Of a stretch of DNA of 64,000 bases, positions 33,601 through 45,011 are shown one piece after another (position 1 is the first letter of the stretch; every line of letters starts with the position of its first letter). The notes under the pieces were generated by a model. The model made no database searches. It was not told the DNA's origin and saw only the letters and a program-made list of their open reading frames with translations. A program made the translations under genes and the position numbers. The stretch spans positions 147,910,058 through 147,974,057 of the forward strand of contig NC_133537.1 of the NCBI RefSeq assembly GCF_048544455.1, in the 5' to 3' direction. The DNA is from Silene latifolia (taxonomy: Eukaryota > Streptophyta > Magnoliopsida > Caryophyllales > Caryophyllaceae).

Positions 33601-35303
33601 CCCTTTGGTTTTTACTATATGCATGAAATACCTCTCTAGGCTGTTGGCATACACTACTGAGGGATCAAGTTTTAATTACCACCCACTGTGCAAACCCCTT
33701 AAGCTCACTCACCTTATGTTTGCTGATGACTTATTGCTTTTTTGTAAAGGAGATGCTCAATCAATCATGACTATTCTTAGAACTTTCTCTACCTTTTCAA
33801 AGAGCTCTGGTTTAAACATGAGTAAAGGGAAGTCCAATGCTTATTTTAATGGGGTGCTAGAAGATCTAAAGAATGATATCCTCAAAGTTTCAGGTCTTGT
33901 TCAAGGTACCCTTCCGTTTAAATACCTAGGGGTCCCTATAAAAACTACAAGACTAAATGCTCAGGACTGTGCCCCCTTATTGATAAACTTTTGAGTAAGA
34001 TAAGGGGTGTGGGGGCTAGGAAACTATCCTATGCAGGGAGGCTTGTTCTAGTACAATCAGTCTTTAAGACTCTCCACAACTACTGGGCCTCAATGTTTAT
34101 TCTGCCTACTGGAGTCATCACAAAAGTGGAAGCAATTTACAGATGTTTCCTCTGGGATGGGGGTGTGGACTTTATCAGAACCCCCCTTGTCTCTTGGGAA
34201 AAAATCTGTCATCCAAAAAAGGAGGGTTGACTTGGGCTCAAAAATGATATTCTATGGAATAAAGCGGCAGTGGGGAAATTAGTATGGTGGATAGCATCCA
34301 GATCTGACCATCTCTGGGTCAAATGGGTAAGCCACACTTACTTAAAAGGGCAAAATTGGCAGACTTACTCCCCTCCCTCTAACTCAAGTTGGAGTTGGAG
34401 GAAGATTTGCCAAACCAAAAATATCTACACTGAAGCTTATATTCACCAGATCTGGACCAGTCAGAAGGGGCAAGAATATACTATTGCAAAGGGGTATGAG
34501 TTATTCGTGTGAAAAAGCCTGAGGTTTCCTGGGTTTCACAGGAAACATAGCTTTCTAGTCTGGATACATCAACACAATGGTCTCAACACAAAGGACAAAT
34601 TACACAAGATAGGGGTCAGTCCTGAGTTCGCTTGTTGCATTTGTGATCGGGGCAGAGAAGATAACGACCACTTATTTTTTCAATGCCAGTACAGCAGAAG
34701 AGTAATTTCTGAAGTTGAAAAGTGGATGGGAATACGTTTACCTTACCAAGATCTGCAGGATTGGATGAATTCTCGAAGGGGATCCAAACTCAAAAGGGGC
34801 TTGATAAACTCGGTTTTGAATGCCTGCATCTACAGTATATGGCTCCAACGAAATCGTAGCAGGGTGGAGATGCAAATCCTTCGACCCGAAATTGTTGCCA
34901 GGCAACTTATCACAGAAATGAAGAAGAGGCTGCGAACCACGATCATCTTACCAGTGAAAGATAGAGATAAGAATTGGATTCAAGGTCTATTAGATTTGAA
35001 TTGAAGATGACTGAAACTGAATAAAGGACGATGGAGGTGATTGAGATCGAAGAAGGTGAAGTTTATCTGGGTTTGTTGTCTAAATTAGGGATTTGGTCTA
35101 TCTTGTTTTGTCATTCCTTATTTTGATCAGATTTGATGTCAGTGGGATGGAAGTTTTTGTTACGGTGTGGGCTTATAAGTCTGGGCTTGAGCTGTTTATT
35201 GAGTTAGGAAGTGGCCTGCTAGTGGCTGGTCCTATCTCAAATGTATGGTTACTCATCTTTTTGATAATATATTCTTACATTTTATCAAAAACAAAAAAAA
35301 AAC
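33591..35303 (+). mobile_element. 5'-truncated L1-type LINE
   Basis: The sequence starts inside the RT domain and runs through the C-terminal zinc-binding domain to an A-rich end (about 35282-35303). The loss of ORF1, endonuclease and most RT fits the usual 5' truncation of LINEs. No convincing TSD is found, so the left junction could also be a later rearrangement. Confidence 0.82.
33605..35004 (+). pseudogene. LINE reverse transcriptase and zf-RVT region
   Basis: The RT part carries the catalytic FADDLLLF box (about 33718), followed by LPFKYLGVPI and LSYAGRLVLVQSV, which are typical of plant L1 RTs. A frame change at about 33990 separates two parts. After stops at about 34228 and 34510 comes the zf-RVT domain with FACCICDRGREDNDHLFFQC (about 34626-34685), then a basic C-terminal tail to 35004. 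Strongly decayed. Confidence 0.85.
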
Positions 35304-36538
35304 AATATAACACTCTAGCAAACCAAATATCACCACTAAACTGCCCAACTCAACCTACCCTACCCAAATTCTCATTTAATACGGGCATTGCCCGCATAAG
35401 ATTAAGAAGCATCAAATACATACAAAACAAACATTGTCTTTATTTTATTTTGAAAGTTTTCGATTCTTTGGGCATATTGATTTATGATTCGCCATTCAGA
35501 ATTTTAGAGTGACTTCATAACGATACACCTATTTGACATAAAAGTGTATAAGCAAACTTTCAATCATCTATATGTTAAAAGGTTTTCAGATTGTTGTACT
35601 ATGTAATTACATGTATCAGTTCTGCAAAATGTCATTTTCTATGAGTTTATTCTACCCTTGTTTGACATAGGTAAGTCTATCAAATTAAAAAATAGGAGAA
35701 ATATGTATATAATAAGAGAGTATGATATCTAAGCGGACAAAGATGACAGGCATTCAAGAGGGGACTCAAGAGCCCCACCACACACACACACACGAACGAA
35801 CTTGCTCAACAATCAACACAATTAGGGGTTGAATTCGACAATCCAATAAAGCTACAACCTTGAGGTTAAACCAAGTGTAAATTCATATCATCTTCATAGA
35901 TTGGCAACTGTACACCTACAAAAGCATTAAGCTTAAATAACTTAAAATCTAAGGAGTATGTCATTTTCTAGGCCGGACAAATAGAGTACTTAAAGCGTAC
36001 CTTTCAACGACTTTAAACCTAAAATTCACCTCTGCAGCTGCATGTATGATACCAAAGACATTCAAGTATAGCACAAGGGAAAATGATATTGTAAAAAATT
36101 GACGACAATTCAAATTGTACTGCATTGATACGTCGAAATATAGTTAATCTACTCCGCCATCTAGCAAGAGTCTAAAGAAAAGGTCATCTGAACCACAAAT
36201 ATGGTGAAACTTTGTCGAATTGAGGTCAAACATCAACTAATTGCTGAATTCCATCCTAAATTTTCCAACAAATACACTTTTACATTTAAAAGTTTTATTA
36301 TATACGATTAAGGTTCAATAGTTAACTTAAGTATGGAGTGCGTTATATTTACATACATAATAAAAGAATAAAATAAAAATTTAATGAACTGAATAGAAGA
36401 AAACATACCTGATTAGTTACTCGTAAATCAAAGATGTATACATAGGGATTGGGGAAGGAAATTCAATCGCCAAGGAAGTAATTTAACACTACACTCGTTA
36501 CACATGCATTTAAATAGGGCTTTATGAGATATGAATAT
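35304..36538. other. A/T-rich DNA left of element B
   Basis: No gene or element recognised. There is a short CA repeat at about 35778-35798. The ORF at 35093-35512 is spread over the LINE 3' end and this region and has no protein signature. This may be the pre-insertion target DNA of element B. Confidence 0.5.
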
Positions 36539-37186
36539 TGTTAGGGATAAAAATTGTATTTTATCACCTGTAACATGGCGCTGTATTATTGGTAGAAAAG
36601 GTGGCAAGTAGATTAGGCGATGTGGCATATGGTTATTGGAAGATGGGAAGAAAAGGGGATTGGTGATGTGGCACAAAAGGGACCGTGGGGATTAAAGAGT
36701 GAACAAACACAAATTAGCAAAATAAAAGCCCACGTGCAAAATAGGGCCACCAACCAAGTCAATCAACAACTCCTTATTCTTTAGGGGTTGATCTGGTATT
36801 CAGGAACAGAAGCAGAAAACCCTAGGTCTGATTCCAGCAACTATTTAAGGGCCGAAGATCAACACTCAAGGCATTCATCAGTAATCTCGAGCAACACTTC
36901 ACTCCTCAAAATCCATCTACAATTGGCAATATTTCTCTAGCAACATAACACTTGTATTTCCTTACTTGTTTACAAAATCTTGATTATAGTGCAAAGTTGG
37001 CGGGATTCCGACTCCCCCCGCGGTTGTTCCCACACCGGGTTTTCCGCGTCACCAAAAATCCTCCGTGTCATTCTCTTCGTTTGTTTTTATTTCGTTGTTC
37101 CTATCATTTGCATTTTAACCATAATTGGCATTTAGAATACTCACTATCACTCACATAATTAATTCATAATCGGTAAATTTTTACCA
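36539..37186 (+). repeat. 5' LTR of element B
   Basis: Starts TGTTAGGG and ends TTACCA. A TATA-like CTATTTAAGG is at 36841. Near the 3' end, about 37000-37065, lies a G/C-rich segment with CCGCGGTTGTTCCCACACCG and TTTTCCGCGTCACC that is also present, inverted on the map, in the LTRs of element C. Confidence 0.92.
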
Positions 37187-37194
37187 AAACAGTT

Positions 37195-37211
37195 TGGCGC
37201 CCACCGTGGGG
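37195..37211 (+). other. primer binding site of element B
   Basis: TGGCGCCCACCGTGGGG begins eight bases after the LTR end and has the form of Tat-clade primer sites. No tRNA search was possible. Confidence 0.7.
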
Positions 37212-37264
37212 CATAGTGATCATTTTCTATAGCCAAACCTCGCAAAACCGAACCAACCGTCACA

Positions 37265-39324
37265 ATGTCTGGAACCAGCCAGAATCCTTCCAGCGACGAG
37301 CATGTCGGTCTGTCTTCCGGGAGCAGGACTTACTTCTGCATCCGCAGGATCAGTCAGTGCATCCCCAGCGTCCAACCAGACGATCCCCGTCAGCATGTCG
37401 ACCAGAGCCATGCCCCAGCCTCAGAAGCCACCGCAGATTCCGAAGACAGCAGGTGCATCCAGTCAGTCCAAATCCAAAAGGGAAAGCAGCCCCAGCAGAG
37501 GTGAAGCTGTATCCAGAAGCCAGACCCAGGAAGCCTTAGGCGCAGAAGTTCTCCGAAGCAAAGGATCTCCAGCGCTTGATCCGATGCAGGTGATGATTCA
37601 GAGGATGGACACTCTGCGTCGGGCCATTGAGGATCTAAGAAAGGACAACCAGAACCTGATTGCTCAGATCGTGACAGCAGTCAAGCCCAAACTAGCATTA
37701 GCACCAGAGGCTCCGACCAGAACCAGCGGTGGAGGATCGGGTCGATCAATACCATCAGAACTAGTCACCAGACTGTACCTTACAGGAGTAGCACCCAGCG
37801 AACCAATTGAGCCCAGAGGATTAGGATGCCTATCATTTGATAATCCACCCAGTCTGCAGCAGACAACAGGTAACGCTTTGTTTAGCACCCCATCAGGATC
37901 TGACCTTCCACCCTTTTCAGGTACCCCCGCACACCAGACATCAGGATGGCAATCTGGACCTGTCATCAATGCATCAATTCCATCCTGCAACCAGTACACC
38001 AGTGGAGCCTGGATTGGAGGATTACAGCAGACACCAGGATGGCAGCCTGGATCCATAATCAGTGCAACACCAGTAACCAGTCATCCAGCACCAGGACAAT
38101 TTTCTGGAGCGCCTTGGCTAGGAGGTACACCGGCTGGTTCTTTTCCGCCTGTTTCTAACCCTCTTGCAGGAGCAGGTAATTCGCTGGAGCAGCAATACCA
38201 GGAGCTGAGGGAGCTGATGTATAGGATGCCAGGCGTAGCCCATCCGTTGAAGAAAGCAGCCAGAGACAGCTACGCAGTCTCACCTTTCGTGGATGACATA
38301 GCCCTAATCGGTGTCCCTAAAGGATGTGTGCCTCCAGCCATGACGCTCTATGACGGAACCAAAGACCCACTTGACCATATCAACCACTACAAGCAGAAAA
38401 TGATGGTGATAACCACAACTAGATCTCTAAAGGAAGCTTGTATGTGCAAGGGATTCGGGTCAACCCTGTCAGGAGCAGCCCTGTAGTAGTTCGTCGACCT
38501 GCCAAACAAGAGCATATCCAGCTTCGCCGACCTAGTCAACGACTTCAACCAGCAGTTCGCCATCAGCAGAAAGACGGAGAAGCAGACTAGTGACCTCTAC
38601 CGGATAGTGCAAGGGTTCGAGGAGTCCACCTGTGATTACTTGAATAGGTTCAACAAGGAGAAGGTGGCTATCCCAAGATGTGATATAGCAACCGTTATAC
38701 AAGCCTTCCGCCGAGGATCGCACTGAGAGTCGAGATCTTTACAAGGATCTGACGAAGCACCCTTGCACCACCTTTGAGGAAGTACAGACAAAGGCAATTG
38801 CTGTCATGAGATTGGAGGAAGACTCTGCACCAATCAGAGGCATCTATGATTCAGACCCAGTATCCATAAAAGCTCCAGTAGAAAAGAGAAGTGAAAGGCC
38901 CAAACCCTACAGCAGAAGCGTGAATAGAGTTTCTGGAAATTCTGAAGGAAAGAGCGAAGCAGATCTGCCTCCGAAAATAAGTGAGTATGGTTTTACTACC
39001 AATCTTGCAGGACTATTCAAAGCCTTGAAGGAGCTGGGACGCAGAGTCAGATGGCCAAAACTTCCAGAAGGAAACCCCGGCAGCAGAAAGGACACAGGCA
39101 AGAAGTGTGAGTTCCACGGCAGCAACAGCCACGACACCGATGAATGCCACTCCCTCGGAAAGGAAGTCAAATTCCACTATGATCAAGGAAACCTGGATCA
39201 CCTCCTACCTAGAAACACAACCAGAGTAAACTCAGCAGATCAGGTTCTGTCATCTCCTCCTCCTCAATGCACTAGAACTGTGAATGTTATTACAGGTGGA
39301 TCGGAGCTGTGTGGGCTGACATAG
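37265..39324 (+). pseudogene. gag: gag of element B, broken
   Basis: The ATG at 37265 starts MSGTSQNPSSDEH. A shift near 37330 leads to the main open frame 37302-38486. A Ser/Pro/Gly-rich N-terminal half is followed by the capsid start with PPAMTLYDGTKDPLDHINHYK. Two consecutive in-frame TAG codons at about 38484-38489 precede the rest of the capsid domain (FVDLPNKSISSFADLVNDFNQQF). A further shift lies near 38715. The last part, 38806-39324, holds the CX2HX4HX4C knuckle CEFHGSNSHDTDEC (about 39106-39147). Structural capsid protein; not functional in this copy. Confidence 0.87.
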
Positions 39325-39494
39325 TCAGCATCAAAGAGGCACGCAACCAGAACTAAAGGAGACAGACCAGAAAATTCCTGCAGGATCAACCGCCAGAATC
39401 TGCCATCAGTCACCTTTGACGAAACAGATACAGAGTCTGCTCCAGAACAGCACCACGATGCCCTAATCATTACGCTTCCCATTAAAATTGCGAG

Positions 39495-39806
39495 GTGAGA
39501 AAGATCCTGGTGGATACCGGAAGCTCCGTGAACCTGATCATGTTAGAGACACTCAAAGGCATGGGATTCACCGAGAAAGATCTAGCAAAGAAGGTGGTCC
39601 CCTTGGTTGGTTTCAGTGGCGAAACAAAGCACTCCCTAAGAGAAATCGTCATCCCAACCTATGCCGGAGGTGTAAACAATCAGGTAAGGTATCTGGTTAT
39701 TTACGGACCCTCTACTTACAATGTGATCCTTGGCAGGCCCTGGATCCACGAGATGAAAGCAATTCCCTCAACGTACCACCAATGTCTGAAGTTTCCAACA
39801 CCTTAG
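39495..39806 (+). pseudogene. pro: aspartic protease of element B
   Basis: VDTGSSVNLI is the active-site motif (about 39510-39540). GGVNNQVRYLVI and YNVILGRPWIHEM (about 39718-39755) form the rest of the protease fold. The frame is open for 103 residues and ends at 39806, while the linker continues in another frame to about 39898. Confidence 0.88.
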
Positions 39807-39994
39807 CTTGGGGGGTGCAAGAGATACGTGGGGACCAGGAAGAAGCTAAGGATTGCTATAAAGTGGCTCTGAAGTCAACAACCAGCTCGCATGCATAGCA
39901 ATTACAGAACCAGCGCATCCAGGATTAGTACATTGAGCCTCAGCAGGCAGAACTGGACAATGTCATCCTGGACGCGCTGCATCCAGAACGAACT

Positions 39995-40786
39995 GTGCTC
40001 ATTGGATCTGAATGTACAGGTAACATTCGCAAAGAACTCGTTCGATTATTAAGAACTAACATAGATTGCTTTGCTTGGTCACATGATGATATGATAGGGA
40101 TACACCCAAGCGTGATAACTCACAAGTTAAGTGTAGATCCAAGCTATAACCCGTGCAGCAGAAAAGAAAAAAGTTTGCTTCTGAAAGGAACCAGGTCATA
40201 AACCAGGAAGTAGATAACCTGCTCGCTGCAGGAAAGATTCGAGAAGTAAAATATCCAGAATGGCTGTCTAATGTGGTGGTGGTTCCGAAGAAGAATGGCA
40301 AGTGGAGGGTCTGCGTCGATTTCACGGATTTAAATAAAGCTTGCCCAAAGGATCCATTTCCACTACCACACATAGATTCCATGGTGGATGCTACTGCAGG
40401 CCACGAGATGCTGACATTCCTGGATGCGTGGAGCGGATATAACCAGATAAAGATGCACCCCAGTGACCAGGAAAAGACATCATTCAGATCCGAGCGAGGT
40501 ATCTACTGTTATAATGTCATGCATTTTGGACGGAAAAATACATGATCTACCTATCAGAGGCTGGTAAACATGATGTTTAAAGAGCAAATAGGCCAAACTA
40601 TGGAAGTATACATAGACGATATGGTTGTCAAATCGAAGCAGGCTTCACAGCACCACCAGCATCTGGCAGAAACTTTCAATACCCTCAGAAAATATCAAAT
40701 GAAGCTGAATCCGACAAAGTGTACCTTTGGAGTATCCAGTGGAAACTTTCTGGGTTATATGGTGACCCAGAGGGGAATAGAGGCCA
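39995..40786 (+). pseudogene. pol: reverse transcriptase of element B, left part
   Basis: It contains CFAWSHDDMIGI, VPKKNGKWRVCVDFTDLNKA (about 40284-40344), SGYNQIKM and GIYCYNV. A stop at about 40543 interrupts the MPFGLKNAG region, which is also altered here. The catalytic YIDDMVV box is at about 40609-40629, followed by FGVSSGNFLGYMVTQRGIEA. The CACTA element interrupts the gene at 40787, and the RT thumb continues at 55929. Confidence 0.92.
40784..40786. repeat. TSD of the CACTA insertion (left copy)
   Basis: CCA lies just before CACTACTACAA and again at 55929-55931 just after the right terminus. A 3 bp TSD is the rule for CACTA elements. Confidence 0.9.
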
Positions 40787-40798
40787 CACTACTACAAT
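40787..40798 (+). repeat. left terminal inverted repeat of the CACTA
   Basis: CACTACTACAAT; the inverted partner ATTGTAGTAGTG is at 55917-55928. Confidence 0.95.
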
Positions 40799-40995
40799 TT
40801 AAGGCTACGAGAACGCCAATTAAAGAACGGTTAATAGCGGAACCGGTCTGTTTCTTATTTTTAGTTTGGGCACGCATGTATAATTCCAAAAGAGAGCGGT
40901 TGTCCGTTTGAACCGGGCTCGTAAATTAACAAAGAGAACGGTTACGTTTGACCAACCTTCTTAAATTAACAAAAAGACCGGTTAATAACTACAAC
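40799..40995. repeat. left subterminal repeats of the CACTA
   Basis: Copies and variants of AAAGAGAACGGTTA occur in both orientations, for example near 40833, 40893, 40939 and 40973. In En/Spm elements such subterminal repeats bind the element's own TnpA-type protein. The binding role here is inferred. Confidence 0.7.
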
Positions 40996-41996
40996 CATTC
41001 TCCTTTACACAACAAACAGCACGGTCCCTTTTCCCCAATGTTCTCTTTGTAAATCCCTAAATATTAGACTTCCCCTTCAAACTTCTATCAGTTTCATTCA
41101 AACACAAAAAACATTCTTTCGCCCTACTGCCCTAGCCTTGTTTGATTTTCACTCGTCTCGCCCTTGCACGGTTGCACATTGTTCTTGCTGCTGATAAGAC
41201 CGTTGTCCCTGATAGCTCACCTTTCATCGTTGCTGGTTTTTCTTGCTGCTGGTAAGACCCTTTTTCACTACTCTTCGATGTTAGCTTTAAGATAATACTA
41301 CAATCGATATGTTCTCTGATTAATTCATTGAATCGCTACCTCTAAGACAACCCTATGTATAAATAATTTAATGTATGGTGATGTTAGGGTTTATTATTTG
41401 GTGATGATAGGGTTTAACAGACATATTCATAATTTGTTTGTTCATACCGAGTACGGAGTATAATTTAGACGGTTTCAGGGGCTTTGTCTTTGAAGCTTTG
41501 GTGGTTGCAATATAAGGGTTTAATGAATTTTTCACATGTAGTGGTTGTGATGAAGATGGTCAGGGGACCTGCAATTATTTAGGGTTTCAGGGGCTTGGTC
41601 TGTCTAGAATCATGGAGTATGAAAAAAATGCTAACCAGAATGAACTAGGGAAGAATTTATTAAGAGTTTTGTACATTGATCTTCCATGGGAGTTATCGAG
41701 TTTGATTTATAAAATAGTGTTTCATGGGTTAATGGCTTGGTGCAGGTGCAAAAGGAATAAGTGTTGCCTAAAACTCCAGATACTCGGGTTTGAGTGGCGA
41801 CACGTCTATTCAGAAATGTTCAGCATTCACCTTACTATAGCAGGAACTTTAAGGCTTTGTATCACATAGCTTAGATTGAGTTATCGAGCCAATGATGCAC
41901 CATATGAAAGCTAGAATAGTTGGCTCTTATATCCAATTGGAATTATACAAAATTATCGCCTAGTTTGTGATTTATAAAGCTGTAAACAGTTTAGAT
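40996..41996. other. CACTA left arm without recognised gene
   Basis: An 85-residue ORF at 41612-41869 has no recognisable domain. The rest is A/T-rich and may be untranslated leader or intron. Confidence 0.4.
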
Positions 41997-42955
41997 CAGT
42001 TCTGAAAGTTCAACACTACCTTGTGCAGCAGCATCAAATTTCAGACTTCATATCTCTTAACTCAAGTCGAATAAAAATGCCCAACATAAATTAAATGAAA
42101 GCTAATTAAGTTAGGTTTCATTTCCAATTGGAATGACACAAAAAAAAACTTCTAGAATGTGAGATATGGTCGTTTCTTTGCTGACAGGTCAGTTCTGAAA
42201 GTTCAGAATTACCTTGTGCAGCAGCAACAACTTTCAGACTTCATATCTCTTAACTCAAGTCGAATAAAAATATCCAACATACATCAAATGAAAGCTAATT
42301 GAGTTATCTTTCATTTCTAATTGGAATTATACAAAAAAAACTTCTAGATTGTGAGATATGGTCCTTTCTTTGCTGACAGGTCAGTTTTGAAAGTTCAGCA
42401 GTACCTTGTGCAGCAGCAAAAAATTTCACACTTCATAGCTCTTAACTCAAGTTGAACAAAAGTTCCCAACATAAATCAAATGAAAGATAATTTGGTTAGA
42501 TTTCATTTCCAATTGGAAGCAGACAAAAAAAACTTCTAGATTGTGAGATATGATCCTTTGTTTGTTGACAGGTCAGTTCTGAAAGTTCAGCATTACCTTG
42601 TGCAGCAGCAACAACTTTCAGACTTAATATCTCTTTACTCAAGTCAAATAAAAATGCCCAACATACATCAAATAAAAGCTAATTGAGTTAGCTTTAATTT
42701 CCAATTGGAATCATATAAAAAAAACTTCTATACTGTGAGATATGGTCCTTTCTTTTCTGATAGGTCAGTTCTGAAAGTTCAGCACTACCTTATGCAGCAG
42801 CAACAAATTTCAGACTTCATAGCTCTTAACTCAAGTCGAATAAAAATTCCCAGCATACATCAAATGAAAGATAATTCTGTTAGCTTTCATTTCGAATTAG
42901 AATAACACAAAAAAACCTTCTAGATTGTGAGTCAGAGTGCTTTCTTTGCAGAGAG
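41997..42955. repeat. five-copy 192 bp tandem repeat in the CACTA
   Basis: The phrase CAGTTCTGAAAGTTCA (with variants) starts at 41997, 42190, 42382, 42574 and 42766, giving spacings of 193, 192, 192 and 192 bp. Each unit continues with TTGTGCAGCAGCA, CAAATGAAAG, TTCCAATTGGAAT and CTTCTAGATTGTGAGATATG. Units differ by point changes, so the array is not brand new. ORFs inside it are by-products. Confidence 0.9.
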
Positions 42956-43895
42956 GTTAATTCTGACCTGTACGATCTTCACCCGTGCCGTCATCTTGCA
43001 GTTACTATAACTCGAGCCACATAGAAGATATAAACCTGATTCTAACTCTCACATTTAGCTAACACTCTCGTCTTTCCACTTACCTAAGAACCATAGGAAT
43101 CGAGTATAGGGAAGTGGTGATATGAAGCTTTCAACACACCCGTTGTAAACTGAAGCTTAATTCCCAAATAAAGCCTTATTGTACTCCAATTGTGACCATA
43201 TGACCCCTAGCCCTTGTAAACTGTGTATTGGAGTGAAATATATGTTGCTCTGACCCCTAGCTCTTGCTTCATTTATTTATCTAAAGTGTGTATTTTTATC
43301 CTTGTAAGTCATATAATGCTAAATATTTTACTTGAACCAGAAATTGGATATCTTTACATATACTTAATAATTTATAAAATGTCTTTACCCTGCAAGCCAT
43401 CTTCTTTAGCTTGTTAATGGCTGAAAATTGTTTGAGGTGTGGTAAAATAGCTGAATCGAGAAGTTTGTTTGGCACACTTGTCTCATCTACTATCCAAGCA
43501 TTTGTAAGGAAACCTTGGTAAACACCTAGACACAAAACAAAATCAGGAACGAGAGGTAATCAAAAGAGGAAAGAATACGGGTAAATCCTAATAGCAATAC
43601 CAATCAGAAACACTAACCGTACAAGTAAGTAGGCTGAGACATCCAAGTTTTAATATCCTGTGTCCTTTGAGTAAGGCCTGTTAAATATAATATATGGATG
43701 AGAGTCCAACAAAAACAGAAAATAGTCGTTGCAAGAGTTGGCCACACAAGGGGGAATATAAAACCTTATTTTGACAGTGACTTTGTGGATGAGAATCTGA
43801 AGTTATCTTGCAGTCATCTTGAAATATTGCAGACCTAACATCAGAAAAGAAGGGGAATCAGTCAGTCAAACCTAACGTCACCTCTGGAAAAACAT
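42956..43895. other. CACTA arm between tandem array and element C
   Basis: About 0.9 kb of A/T-rich sequence without a gene I can support. Small ORFs at 43223-43417 (plus strand) and 43296-43535 (minus strand) have no signature. Confidence 0.4.
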
Positions 43896-43953
43896 TGATA
43901 CACATTATTGGTCCATAAAGCTTTAATTTCAGAAAAAAAACATTGATACGTAT
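43896..43953. repeat. 58 bp CACTA flank, duplicated at 52577-52634
   Basis: The 58 bases directly left of element C, from TGATACACATTATTGG to GATACGTAT, recur at 52577-52634 inside element C, immediately next to its other LTR. Both copies end with the TSD CGTAT followed by the LTR. The inner copy is not expected in a normal element. Confidence 0.88.
43949..43953. repeat. TSD of element C
   Basis: CGTAT lies left of the low-coordinate LTR and again at 53343-53347, right of the high-coordinate LTR. A third CGTAT, at 52630-52634, belongs to the inner flank copy. Confidence 0.9.
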
Positions 43954-44662
43954 TGTTTAGGTATTTTTAACCAAATCGATTAATTAGGGTCAATGTAGTC
44001 TATATTCGTTGGTCGATTGTATGATGATTTGTATGTCAATAGGTAAACGGAAAAAATAAAGTACGTAATGTAAATTGACACGTAAGATTTTGGTGACGCG
44101 GAAAACCCAATGTGGGAACAACCGCGGGAGGGACGGTACCCTGCCAAGTATTGCACTATATGAATTGGAGAATGATTACAATTGTGATGCGTAGCTAATC
44201 CTGCTGGCCCTAGGCGTCAGGCCTGCAAGATCCAGAATGAGCGTATATTATTTGCTGAGATATGATATTGATTATTGTTGTATGAATGAATACGGATGTG
44301 TTGAATGAGTTGTCTTGGATCTCCTCTTTGATTTGCTTCCTTGGCTATTTATAGGGTAAGAACCCTAGACATGTCCTACCTCGAATATGGAAAGGGAATA
44401 TTATTTCCATAAGGACTTCTTTCCAAACCCGAACTCTTTTACCAATTCTCCCCAATCTCCCTAACTTCTCTCTGACTTCTCCCTAACTTCTCCCTAACAC
44501 TCTTTTTCCTAACGCGGGCACCTTCTATTCACGGGCTCTTGATCCTTCTCAAGCCCATCTCTCCTTTTCCTGACCGCGGACTCCCTTTCTCCTTACCACC
44601 TCTTTTGTAATCTTTATCTTATCAAATGGGCCTTTTCTATTATGCTATTTTTAGCCCAAATA
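43954..44662 (-). repeat. 3' LTR of element C
   Basis: Minus-strand LTR starting at 44662 and ending ...CA at 43954. Its first base pair reads TA instead of TG. A TATA box (CTATAAATAGCC on the minus strand) is near 44350. It shares the G/C-rich U5 segment with element B (about 44090-44160). Confidence 0.9.
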
Positions 44663-44690
44663 GTTTGCCCCAAATTTCTTGCGAAGTACG
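44663..44690 (-). other. polypurine tract of element C
   Basis: On the minus strand AAATTTGGGGCAAAC lies directly before the LTR start. The corresponding tract of element B is AAATTTGGGGGCAAT. Confidence 0.75.
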
Positions 44691-44824
44691 CTTTCAAGTA
44701 TCGAGCAAGGAATTTTACGTAACTAAATGCTAAACCCTACGCCGTCTTTTCTCTTCTTCCCATACATCCCATCATTTCCAGCCGCCCTACTACTCTTTCT
44801 CCGCACCCAACTCCCTCTCTCCTC

Positions 44825-44831
44825 TTTATAA
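44825..44831 (+). promoter_or_regulatory. TATA box of the element C aORF
   Basis: TTTATAA on the plus strand, about 185 bases before the ATG at 45012, followed by a long C/T-rich leader. It lies only about 160 bp from the 3' LTR edge. Confidence 0.5.
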
Positions 44832-45011
44832 CTCCAACGTCCCTCTTCACTCTCATTAACCACTTCAAATTATTTCAAAAACTCATCTCTCTTAAACCCT
44901 CAATCTTCCTTCCCCTTTATTCTCCACCGCTTCACTTGTTTCCCCTCCCCGTCTCCATCACGGGTAATCCATCTTCTTCTCTCCTTTTAATCTTCATTTT
45001 CTCTCTTCATC

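Noticed and set aside
33575-35320. AAACAATAT near both LINE ends as a TSD
   Set aside because: The left copy is not at the junction, and the match is extended only by the A tail. It cannot be separated from chance.
35093-35512. 139-residue ORF after the LINE
   Set aside because: It runs through the LINE 3' UTR and A-rich tail and has no recognisable domain.
42705-42905. 66-residue ORF in the 192 bp repeat array
   Set aside because: It spans a repeat junction and is not kept in the other units.
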